NCBI GenBank assembly: GCA_036501535.1
Contig: DASYAE010000069.1
Location: 1-43,215 of the forward strand
Source of the DNA: DASYAE01 sp036501535
GTDB lineage: Bacteria; Actinomycetota; Actinomycetes; Streptomycetales; Catenulisporaceae
Direction of reading: 5' to 3'
DNA length: 43,215 nt
Below the pieces are notes generated by a model. The model was not told where the DNA came from. It made no database searches and was given only the letters and a program-made list of their open reading frames with translations. This document shows, piece after piece, positions 24,585 to 32,023 of the stretch. The first letter of the stretch is position 1. Each line of letters starts with the position of its first letter. The position numbers and the translations under genes were made by a program.

Positions 24585-25910
24585 ATGAACCGGAAGACCA
24601 TCGACCGACGCGAATTCCTGCGCCGCGGCAGCATCGCCGCCGCAGCCGGAGCCGCCCTCCCGCTGCTGGGCCCGGCGCTGCAGGCGTCCCCCGCATCCGC
24701 CGCATCCGCCGCACCACCCGACCCCGACCAGCTCTTCCAGGCCGGCCTGTTCGACGCCGCCGACCGCGGGTACGCCCGCGCGCTCCAGCAGGACCCTGAC
24801 GACGCCCACGCCCTCGCGCAGCGCGGCTACATCGCCCTGCTGTCCAACCGGTTCGGCGCGGCCGAGTCGTTCCTCGCCAACGCGCTCCAACTGACGCCGG
24901 ACGACCCCTTCACTCTTGGGCAGCTGGCGGACTGCTACGTGCGCCAGGACAACTTCGCCAGCGCGGTGCCGCTGCTGAACCGGTCCGGCGCCACCCCGGC
25001 GGCCGCGCAGTACGCCGCTCTGCCAGAGGCCGCATATCAGGTTCTCGGCCCCGAGAGCACGCGGGTGCCCATCGTCCAGATCGACCCGCTGCCCGTCATC
25101 GAGGCCTCACTCAACGGCGGCGCGCCGCAGCGGTTCTACTTCGACACCGGCGCCGGGACCGCCACCTTCTCCCAGGAAATCGCCGACGAGCTGGGCCTGA
25201 CTCCCGTGGCCACCGCCACCGGGACGGTCGGCGGCGGGGTGCAGGTGATCCTGAACTACGGCGTGCTGGAGTCGCTGCGGATCGGCGGGATCGAGGTGCG
25301 CAACCTCCCGGTGCTCTGGAGCCCCGACGCCCAGGGGCCGGTCACCACCCCGCAGCCGGTCGGCGCCATCGGGACAGTGCTCTTCTACCACTTCCTGACC
25401 ACGCTCGACTATCAGGGCCTTGGCTTCATCCTGCGGCGCAGGAGCGAGGCCGGCTTGCGCGCGTTCCAGGCGGCGGCCCGGCGCCACGGCTATCGGCCGC
25501 TGCCGCTCTGGCTGGCGGACACGCACTTCCCCTGCACGCTGGGCAGCCTCAACGACTTCGGGCCGCACGTGGTCTCCATGGACACCGGCGGCCCGGGGGT
25601 CGGCATCGTCGTGACCGACCAGGTCGCGCAGGAGGCTGACATCCCGGTGGACGATCAGGACCCGGTCCTGTTCCTCGGGGCTCTGCGACCCTCGGTCTCC
25701 CCCGACCGGATCGCGCTGGGCGACGCGGTGGGCACGCACGTGCCCGGTGCGGTGGTCCCGCCCGGGCTGACGGTCGGCAGCACCGGCCCGCTCGCCTTCG
25801 GCTTCCAGACCATCGGCAACTTCACCCACGAGTTCTTCAAGCCGTTCGCCGTCACCTTCGACTACCTGGAGATGAACCTGTACGTCACGCCGACGGTGCC
25901 CGACTGCTGA
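24585..25910 (+). CDS. Tat-exported TPR protein with two aspartyl-protease-like DTG segments
   Basis: A 441-residue exported protein. The Tat signal is DRREFLRRGS (residues 7-16). TPR-like helices span about residues 45-135 (LFDAADRGYARALQQDPDDAHALAQRGY is typical). The rest holds two retropepsin-like halves. The first is FYFDTGAGTATFSQEIADELGL with Asp187. The second is VVSMDTGGPGVGIVVTDQVAQEADI with Asp333. Both keep the D-T-G loop and the hydrophobic strand before it. Two DTG loops in one chain could form a complete pepsin-like active site, whereas most bacterial family members have one and dimerise. Function is unknown. It follows the serine hydrolase by 52 bases, probably in one transcript. 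Confidence 0.75.
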   Translation: MNRKTIDRREFLRRGSIAAAAGAALPLLGPALQASPASAASAAPPDPDQLFQAGLFDAADRGYARALQQDPDDAHALAQRGYIALLSNRFGAAESFLANALQLTPDDPFTLGQLADCYVRQDNFASAVPLLNRSGATPAAAQYAALPEAAYQVLGPESTRVPIVQIDPLPVIEASLNGGAPQRFYFDTGAGTATFSQEIADELGLTPVATATGTVGGGVQVILNYGVLESLRIGGIEVRNLPVLWSPDAQGPVTTPQPVGAIGTVLFYHFLTTLDYQGLGFILRRRSEAGLRAFQAAARRHGYRPLPLWLADTHFPCTLGSLNDFGPHVVSMDTGGPGVGIVVTDQVAQEADIPVDDQDPVLFLGALRPSVSPDRIALGDAVGTHVPGAVVPPGLTVGSTGPLAFGFQTIGNFTHEFFKPFAVTFDYLEMNLYVTPTVPDC

Positions 25911-25974
25911 GGTAGAATCGCCGCATCAGGGCTCGTTGATGATCGTCTGTGGTAGTTCCAGCCGGGAGGGCCGC

Positions 25975-26916
25975 GTGGGAGCGGATGCGGGCGGCGGGCG
26001 GGCCGTGGTGGTGCTGACCGCCCTGAATCTGGAGTACACGGCGGTGCGGGCACACCTGACGGAGCTGCAGCGGATAACGCACCCACGGTCCGGGGCCGGG
26101 TTCGAGGTGGGCCGTCTGCCCGGGGTGGAGTTGCCGGTGGCCCTGGTCCGAACCGGGCAGGGCAACGCGTCGGCGGGGGTGCTGACCGAGCGGGCCATCG
26201 AGGCGTTCGAGCCGGTGGCGGTGATGTTCGTGGGGGTGGCCGGAGGACTGGCGCACGATGTCGCCCTGGGCGACGTGGTGGTCGCCACCCGGGTCTACGC
26301 CGTGCACGGGGCGAAGGAGGAGGACGGCCGGTCGCTGGCCCGGCCGCGGGCGTTCGAGGCCGCATTCGAGCTGCTGGACCTCGCGCAGCACCTCGACGTC
26401 ATCGGCGCCTGGCCGGCCGACAGCGGCTCGGCACAGGGCGGCTCGGCACAGAGCGGCCCGGCACAGAGCGGCCCGGAACCCGCGATCCGGGTTCACTTCG
26501 CGCCGGTGGCCTCGGGCGAGGTGGTGCTCAACTCCCGGGACACCCCGCTGGCCAAGCAGTTGTACGAGCACTTCAACGATGCCGCGGCGATCGAGATGGA
26601 GAGCGCCGGGGTGGCGCAGGCAGCGCACCTGAATCGCAGTATCCCGATGCTCACGGTGCGCGGGATCAGCGACAAGGCCGACGGGCTGAAGCACGTGGCC
26701 GACGCGGCCGGCGGCCAGCCCGAGGCCGCGGCGCGGGCCGCGCTGGTCGCCGTCACGGTGCTGCGCGAGTTCGCCGCGAGCCTGCCCGCCGACAACCCGC
26801 CTTCCAGGGCCGATCGGCACGGGTCGGTGACGAACAATCTCAGCGGCGGTCCGATCAACGGCCCCGTGATCCAGGCCGGGCACATCCACGGGCCGATCAC
26901 CTTCCACTACCCGTAG
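25975..26916 (+). CDS. Nucleosidase/nucleoside-phosphorylase-type effector with C-terminal RHIM-like amyloid motif
   Basis: A 313-residue protein in two parts. Residues about 10-260 form a PNP/UDP-phosphorylase superfamily domain: VVVLTALNLEYTAV, RTGQGN, FVGVAGGLA, the ribose-binding EMESAG and the catalytic RGISDKAD. The last 27 residues, including LSGGPINGPVIQAGHIHGP, resemble the RHIM/PP-like amyloid signalling motifs (bacterial BASS class) that link effectors to NLR sensors. The start is GTG, chosen for GGGAGG four to seven bases upstream; an ATG at 25939 would add 12 residues. A 15-bp repeat encodes GSAQ-type pentapeptides within a surface loop. The convergent NLR-like gene carries a similar motif. 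In such pairs the nucleosidase is thought to deplete a nucleotide pool after amyloid-templated activation; that role is inferred here. Confidence 0.8.
   Translation: MGADAGGGRAVVVLTALNLEYTAVRAHLTELQRITHPRSGAGFEVGRLPGVELPVALVRTGQGNASAGVLTERAIEAFEPVAVMFVGVAGGLAHDVALGDVVVATRVYAVHGAKEEDGRSLARPRAFEAAFELLDLAQHLDVIGAWPADSGSAQGGSAQSGPAQSGPEPAIRVHFAPVASGEVVLNSRDTPLAKQLYEHFNDAAAIEMESAGVAQAAHLNRSIPMLTVRGISDKADGLKHVADAAGGQPEAAARAALVAVTVLREFAASLPADNPPSRADRHGSVTNNLSGGPINGPVIQAGHIHGPITFHYP
26422..26476 (+). repeat. 15-bp tandem repeat in the nucleosidase gene
   Basis: Three full units of 15 bp (26422-26436, 26437-26451, 26452-26466) and a partial fourth encode SGSAQ, GGSAQ, SGPAQ, SGP. The tract falls in a variable loop of the nucleosidase domain and echoes the pentapeptide ladder in the glycosidase-like gene 21 kb away. 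Confidence 0.85.
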
Positions 26917-27719
26917 ACGCGGCCGTGAGCTGGTCCTGAAGCCGGGCGTGGCGGAACTGGTAGACGGCGCCGACCTGGCGCAGCACGCCGCGCTGGCACG
27001 CGTCGTCCAGGAAGGCGACCAGCCGCCACGGCAGCCGGCCGGTGAGCGGAAGCCAGATCCGGGCCGGGGCCACCCACTGCCCCCACGCGGTCAGGCTGAG
27101 GCCGTAGCCGAGGCCGGCCCCGAACGCGCCTTCGAGCCCGAAGACCAGCCCGGTCTCCAGCGCGCGCACCGGACCCGTGCTGAAGCCGACCACCAGGGCC
27201 ACCTCGGGGCAGAGCACGAAGAACCACAGGACGAGGTGGAAGACGACGTTCGTGCGGTTCGAGCGCAGCAGGTCGGTCGGGCTGACCGCGGACCTCAGGT
27301 CGATGCGGGACTCCACCAGGGCCGTGATGCCGAAGACGAGCCCGACCCCGACGCCGATCTCGGCCGGGAACTCCAGCGCGGACACCAGCAGGCCGCCGCT
27401 GAGCCCGTCGTCGAGGTGCAGCCAGGGGATCAGCAGCCTGTCGATGAGGACGATCACCAGGGCGACGGCGGACCCGCCCCCGGCGCCCCAGGCGAGTTTC
27501 GCGGTGAGCCGGGTGCGCAGCTGCCGGTCGCCGCCACCGCGCGGCGACCACCTGGGCGAGCTGGTCGGCGATCTCGCCGAGTTCCGCCCGCGTCGTCGGC
27601 GACGGCGGGCCGACGAGGACCACGGAGCCCTCGATGTTCCCGGCCTGCACCACGGCCCGGGCGGTGCTCCCGCTGATCTCGTTGCGGATCGAGCGCCGCC
27701 GGTCGGCGCGCGCTGCCAT
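26897..27719 (-). pseudogene. Broken NLR-type (NACHT/STAND) gene: N-terminal RHIM-like motif and C-terminal membrane domain, NTPase missing
   Basis: Two pieces in different frames read as one decayed gene. The first (27719 to about 27541, MAARADRRRS start) carries ISGSTARAVVQAGNIEGSVV, a RHIM-like motif matching the nucleosidase tail. It is followed by a helical linker (ELGEIADQLAQVVAARW) like the pre-NTPase region of actinobacterial NLRs. A shift of one base (skip one, or lose two) leads into the second piece, which runs to 26897. That piece has several hydrophobic segments and ends with LPWRLVAFLDDACQRGVLRQVGAVYQFRHARLQDQL, the typical end of membrane-anchored NACHT proteins. No P-loop or Walker B motif is present, so the NTPase has been lost. 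Its 3' end overlaps the nucleosidase gene by 20 bp. A functional shifted product of about 270 residues is possible but unproven. Confidence 0.65.
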
Positions 27720-28143
27720 CGCGGTCACTGCGCTTGGCGCTCATCGCCGCCGGCGCCGGACGACGCCGCGGTAGGCGACCGCCCCGGCCGCGGCGGTCAT
27801 CGGGCCTGACGCCGGCGCCGCACTGTCGGGCATCGTGAGGGGAACGGTGACGTCGATGTCTCCTTGCGGCGCGGCGATCACGGCGGTGAGCTCAAGTTGC
27901 GCACGTGCGAGTGCCCCTCCCTGAATGAGGGCTCGTTGACCGATGCCAGTATGCCCGCATCTCCTGCCGATCCGTCACGAATCGACTGCTTCACTCGGCT
28001 TCCGTCCGGTGCACACAGCGCTTCAGGGGGCGCGGAACCGGGGTCTGATCCCGCTACGCGGTGCCGCGGCGCCGACGCCGTCCGGCGGGGCGCCGCCAAA
28101 AGTCGCTGTCTCCGCGGCGATCATGGGCGGGACACTGGGTTCC
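27720..28143. other. Gene-free stretch between the NLR remnant and the TSUP permease
   Basis: No reliable gene is visible. On the minus strand from about 27960 to 27741 there is an open frame without a good start that reads ARAQLELTAVIAAPQGDID and ends in an Arg run. It may be debris of a third small component, but nothing confirms it. AGGGCTCGTTGA at 27928-27939 repeats 25928-25939 exactly 2,000 bp upstream, so the copies flank the nucleosidase/NLR module. Confidence 0.5.
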
Positions 28144-28998
28144 ATGACCACCGGCTCGTCCCCCCGCGACAGGACCCGTGACGACAATGACAACGAGGTG
28201 CCGGACAACGAGGTGCCACGGCGCCTGAGCCTCGGGGTCGGCTTCGCCGGCGGGGCCGTCGGCGCGCTGCTCGGCGGCGGGACCGGGGCGGTGACGGTCC
28301 CCGCCCTGGACCGGCTTACCAGCCTGCGCCGCGGGACGATCCACGGAACGGCCAACCTGGTCAACGTCTCCGTCGCGATCGTCGGCGTGCTGATATACGG
28401 GCTGCGCGGCGGGCACCTCGACCTGACCGCCGGCGCCGGACTGATGATCGGCGGGGTCCTGGGCGCGCTCTTCGGCGCCCGCATCGCGGCGCGCGCCAGC
28501 GATCAGGCGCTGCGCATCGCGTTCGCGACGCTGTTGACCGTCGCCGGGATCGAGCTCTGCCTCGCCGCGGCCGGCATCGGTCCGACCGGCAGCAACCCGC
28601 TGCTGAGCGCCGGGCTGCGGGCGGACACCGCCGCGGTCGTCGGCCTGACGCTCGTGATCGGCGTCGTGGTCGGCGCCTGGTCCGCGGCGATGGGGATCGG
28701 CGGCGGCAGCCTGACCGTCCCGGTGCTGATCCTGCTGTTCGGGGTCGGCGCGCACACTGCGGAGGGGACCTCGCTGCTGGTCATGCTGCCCAACTCGGTC
28801 ACCGCCTCCGTCCAGCACCTTCGGCAGCACACAGCGTCTCCTCGGCTCGGCGCCGCGCTGGCCTGCGGGGCGGCGCCCGGCGCGGTGGCCGGCGCGTCGC
28901 TCGCCCTCGTATTGTCCGCCACCGCCCTGGACTGGGTGTTCGGCCTGTTCCTGCTCTTCATCGCGGCCCAGCAGCTGCGCCGCCTCCGGCGCCGGTGA
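28144..28998 (+). CDS. TSUP (TauE/SafE) family membrane permease
   Basis: A 284-residue integral membrane protein with about eight hydrophobic segments. The two halves each carry the family's Gly-rich motif (FAGGAVGALLGGGTGAVTVPAL near residue 35 and MGIGGGSLTVPVLILL near 185). Family members transport sulfite, sulfoacetate and other small organosulfur or carboxylate anions. An acidic hydrophilic N-terminus (DDNDNEVPDNEVP, a repeated NEVP) precedes the first helix. An ATG 21 bases upstream is an alternative start; neither has a strong SD. Neighbours give no clear substrate. It precedes the aromatic operon by 239 bases and could export or import a related anion. Confidence 0.85.
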   Translation: MTTGSSPRDRTRDDNDNEVPDNEVPRRLSLGVGFAGGAVGALLGGGTGAVTVPALDRLTSLRRGTIHGTANLVNVSVAIVGVLIYGLRGGHLDLTAGAGLMIGGVLGALFGARIAARASDQALRIAFATLLTVAGIELCLAAAGIGPTGSNPLLSAGLRADTAAVVGLTLVIGVVVGAWSAAMGIGGGSLTVPVLILLFGVGAHTAEGTSLLVMLPNSVTASVQHLRQHTASPRLGAALACGAAPGAVAGASLALVLSATALDWVFGLFLLFIAAQQLRRLRRR

Positions 28999-29237
28999 GC
29001 TGACCCAGCCGGTCCCATCCCGTCCGGGACGTATGCCGCCGAGCCCAAGACAGGGCGCCCGCCTCATGAGTCCGGGACCCGGGCCCGCCGAGAGTTGATC
29101 GTGAAGCCGCACCGGCCACCGGACCCCCGTCCGGACCTGCTCCCGCCGCCGCGGCACGCGACACCTCGCAGGGAGGCGACACGGATGAGTATCGGCACGA
29201 TGGACTCCGCGGCCGCAGCGGCCGGACCCATTCAGCG

Positions 29238-30482
29238 GTGCCTCAGGAGGCGGGCGGCGGCGCGGTCCGAGACCCGATCCCGGCCCGGGCTCCGCACGCA
29301 GGTCGGACCGCATGGGCGGCCGACCCCGACCACCTGCGCTCCCTGCCTGCCGGGCAGCAGCCGGAGTGGTCCGACCGCGGCGTGCTCGACCGGGCGACCG
29401 CGCAGCTCGCGCGCATGCCCGCGCTCGTCGAGTGGGCCGAGGTCCACCAGCTCAGGGCCCTGCTCGCCGAGGCCGCGGCCGGGCGCCTCGCGATCGTCCA
29501 GGCCGGCGACTGCGCCGAGGACCCGCGCGAGTGCACGCCCGCCCACGTCGCCCGCAAGAGTGCGCTGCTGGACGCGCTGGCCGGCGTCATGACGCTCGGC
29601 GGCGGCAAGCCGGTGCTGCGGGTCGGCCGGATCGCCGGCCAGTTCGGCAAGCCGCGCTCCCAGCCGACCGAGCAGGTCGACGGGCGGGAGCTGCCGGTCT
29701 TCCGCGGCTTCACGGTCAACTCGCCGGCGCCCTTCGCGCACCCGCGCCGCGCGCAGGCAGAGCGCCTGCTGCTCGGCTACCGGGCCGCGCGCGAGGCCTC
29801 CGACGCGCTGCGCCGGCACCGCACCGAGGGCGGCTCGACCGGCGCCCACGTGTGGACCAGCCACGAGGCTCTGATCCTCGACTACGAACTGCCGCTGCTG
29901 CGCCGCGACGAGGCCGGGCGCGCGATGCTCGGCTCGACCCACTGGCCGTGGGTCGGCGAGCGCACCCGCCAGATCGGCGGCGCGCACGTCGCACTTCTCT
30001 CCGCGATCGCCAACCCGGTCGCCTGCAAGGTGGGGCCGGGCATGCGGCCCGGCGAGCCGCTGGAGCTGTGCGAGCGGCTGGACCCGGACCGCGAGCCGGG
30101 CCGGCTCACGCTGATCTCGCGCATGGGCGCCGAGCTCGTCGCCTCGCGGCTGCCGGCGCTGGTCAGGGCCGTGCGGGCGGCCGGGCACCCGGTGATCTGG
30201 CTGTGCGACCCGATGCACGGCAACACGGTGACCGGTCCGCACGGCCGCAAGACCCGGATCGTCGAGCACATCGTCGGGGAGGTGCGCAGGTTCCAGTTCG
30301 CCGTCGAGCAGGAGGGGACGGCGGCGGGCGGGCTGCACCTGGAGACGACGCCGGACGACGTCGGCGAGTGCATCGCGGACGCCGACCGGCTGCGGCCCCC
30401 GGCGGCGCCTTACAAAAGCGCCTGCGACCCGCGGCTCAACCTGCAGCAGGCGATCACGGTCGCCTCGGCGTGGGGACGGTGA
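29238..30482 (+). CDS. phzC: Class II 3-deoxy-7-phosphoheptulonate (DAHP) synthase, PhzC-like
   Basis: This cytosolic enzyme condenses phosphoenolpyruvate and erythrose 4-phosphate, the first step of the shikimate route. The 414-residue chain has class II motifs: QAGDCAED (usually QGGDCAE), RIAGQFGKPRS, WVGERTRQIGGAHV, NPVACKVGPGM and DPMHGNT. Length fits the short PhzC-type pathway-dedicated enzymes, which usually escape feedback control. Homology begins at WAADPDHLRSLP (about residue 27). The GTG start has no SD. A strong SD plus ATG at 29186 lies in another frame, so the true N-terminus or a frameshift is unresolved. The stop overlaps a GTG (GTGA) just before the SDR start. It should raise chorismate supply for the next three enzymes. 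Confidence 0.9.
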   Translation: MPQEAGGGAVRDPIPARAPHAGRTAWAADPDHLRSLPAGQQPEWSDRGVLDRATAQLARMPALVEWAEVHQLRALLAEAAAGRLAIVQAGDCAEDPRECTPAHVARKSALLDALAGVMTLGGGKPVLRVGRIAGQFGKPRSQPTEQVDGRELPVFRGFTVNSPAPFAHPRRAQAERLLLGYRAAREASDALRRHRTEGGSTGAHVWTSHEALILDYELPLLRRDEAGRAMLGSTHWPWVGERTRQIGGAHVALLSAIANPVACKVGPGMRPGEPLELCERLDPDREPGRLTLISRMGAELVASRLPALVRAVRAAGHPVIWLCDPMHGNTVTGPHGRKTRIVEHIVGEVRRFQFAVEQEGTAAGGLHLETTPDDVGECIADADRLRPPAAPYKSACDPRLNLQQAITVASAWGR

Positions 30483-30487
30483 CGGCC

Positions 30488-31324
30488 ATGGCCGAGCAGC
30501 GGACCGCGCGGAAGCAGGACCCGATGACCGGCGCGGCCGACTCGGCGCCGCTCACCCGTGGCGCGGTCGCCCTGGTCACCAGGGCGGCCGGCGGCATCGG
30601 GGCGGAGGTGGCCGCCCGGCTCGCCCGGCAGGGCGTGCAGGTCGCCGCCGTCGACCGGGACGCCGCCGGGCTGGCGGATCTCGTCCGCCGGCTGGCGCAC
30701 GCCCCCGCCCCGGTGCGCGCCTTCCCCGGCGACGTGGCGTCGAGCACCGCCGTCGAGGAGCTGACCATGCAGGTCGAGCAGTCCCTCGGCCCGATCGAGT
30801 ACCTGGTCAGCGCCGCGGGCGTGCTGCGGACCGGGCGGGTCGCCGCACTGACCGACGAGGACTGGGACGCGGCGTTCGCGGTCAACGCGCACGGGGTTTT
30901 CAACGTCTCGCGCGCGGTGGTGCGGCGGATGGCCGCGCGGGGCCGCGGAGCGATGGTCACCGTCGCATCGAACGCTGCGACGACACCGCGCACCGGCATG
31001 GCCGCGTACGCGGCGTCGAAGGCCGCCGCGGCGATGTTCACCAAGTGCCTGGGCCTCGAAGTGGCCGGCTCGGGCGTGCGCTGCAACATCGTCGCGCCCG
31101 GCTCGACGGACACCGCGATGCTCAGGGCCCTGTGGGCGGACGGCGCCGGGCCGCGGTCCTCGGTCGAGGGGGTGCCGGGCGAGTTCCGCACCGGCATCCC
31201 GCTCGGCCGCATCAACCAGGCCGCCGACGTCGCCGCGGCCGTGCTGTTCCTGCTCTCGGACCACGCGGCGCAGATCACCATGCACGAGCTCACCGTCGAC
31301 GGCGGCGCGAGCCTCGGCCGCTGA
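30488..31324 (+). CDS. SDR dehydrogenase, EntA/DhbX-like (predicted dihydro-3-hydroxyanthranilate dehydrogenase)
   Basis: A 278-residue SDR with the catalytic tetrad Asn133, Ser161, Tyr174 (YAASK) and Lys178. The overall pattern resembles EntA, the 2,3-dihydro-2,3-dihydroxybenzoate dehydrogenase. With PhzD- and PhzE-like partners the expected substrate is trans-2,3-dihydro-3-hydroxyanthranilate and the product 3-hydroxyanthranilate. The cofactor loop is unusual: TRAAGGIG, with Arg32 replacing the first glycine of TGxxxGIG, and SAAG instead of NNAG. These changes could weaken NAD binding. The ATG has GGGGA about ten bases upstream. A GTG at 30479 overlapping the phzC stop is the alternative start. 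Confidence 0.82.
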   Translation: MAEQRTARKQDPMTGAADSAPLTRGAVALVTRAAGGIGAEVAARLARQGVQVAAVDRDAAGLADLVRRLAHAPAPVRAFPGDVASSTAVEELTMQVEQSLGPIEYLVSAAGVLRTGRVAALTDEDWDAAFAVNAHGVFNVSRAVVRRMAARGRGAMVTVASNAATTPRTGMAAYAASKAAAAMFTKCLGLEVAGSGVRCNIVAPGSTDTAMLRALWADGAGPRSSVEGVPGEFRTGIPLGRINQAADVAAAVLFLLSDHAAQITMHELTVDGGASLGR

Positions 31325-31384
31325 CCGGCCCCACCCGAACGCCGCTACACGAACCCTGACGAGCACCGATTGGAGCGAACAACC

Positions 31385-32023
31385 ATGCCCGGCATCCCCG
31401 TCATCGAGGCGTACGCCATGCCGCAGGCGGCGCAGCTGCCCCCGAACCGGGCGGGCTGGCGGGTCGAGCCCGCCCGCGCCGTCCTGCTGATCCACGACAT
31501 GCAGGAGTACTTCCTGCGGGCCTTCCCGCCGGCGGCAGAACCGGCACGGGCCCTGATGCGCAACGCGGTGGCGCTGCGGGAGCACGCCGTGCGGCGCGGC
31601 ATCCAGGTCGCTTACACGGCCCAGCCCGGCGACATGACCGAGCGGGACCGCGGGCTGCTGCGCGACTTCTGGGGTCCCGGCATGACCGCGCGGCCCGGGG
31701 ACCGGCAGGTCACCACCGCGCTCGCGCCGCGCGAGGGCGACTGGCTGCTCACGAAGAGCCGGTACAGCGCCTTCCATCGCACGGGCCTGCTGAGCCGGAT
31801 GCGCGCCGCCGGGCGCGACCAGCTCATCGTCTGCGGCGTGTACGCGCACATCGGCGTGCTCACGACGCTGAACGACGCCTTCGCCCTCGACATCCAGGCC
31901 TTTCTCGTGGCCGACGCGGTCGCCGACTTCTCGGCCGCGCACCACCGCCAGGCGATGACGTACGCGGCCGAGTGCTGCGCCGTGGTCACCAGCGCCGACC
32001 AGATCCTCCGGGAGGCGTCATGA
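31385..32023 (+). CDS. phzD: PhzD-like isochorismatase-family hydrolase
   Basis: A 212-residue single-domain enzyme that cleaves the enolpyruvyl group of 2-amino-2-deoxyisochorismate, giving dihydro-3-hydroxyanthranilate. It is conserved from the first residues (IPVIEAYAMPQAAQLPPN) through LLIHDMQEYFLR (catalytic Asp), FWGPGM, LLTKSRYSAF (catalytic Lys) and CGVYAHIGVL, where the usual nucleophilic Cys of the superfamily is replaced as in PhzD and EntB. There is no C-terminal aryl-carrier domain, which also argues against EntB/DhbB. The ATG has GGAG at about eight bases. The stop overlaps the phzE start (ATGA). Confidence 0.9.
   Translation: MPGIPVIEAYAMPQAAQLPPNRAGWRVEPARAVLLIHDMQEYFLRAFPPAAEPARALMRNAVALREHAVRRGIQVAYTAQPGDMTERDRGLLRDFWGPGMTARPGDRQVTTALAPREGDWLLTKSRYSAFHRTGLLSRMRAAGRDQLIVCGVYAHIGVLTTLNDAFALDIQAFLVADAVADFSAAHHRQAMTYAAECCAVVTSADQILREAS

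Noticed and set aside
27741..27960. Minus-strand frame reading ARAQLELTAVIAAPQGDID and ending in an Arg run
   Set aside because: It has no start codon with a ribosome-binding site and no clear homology; noted only as possible debris next to the NLR remnant.
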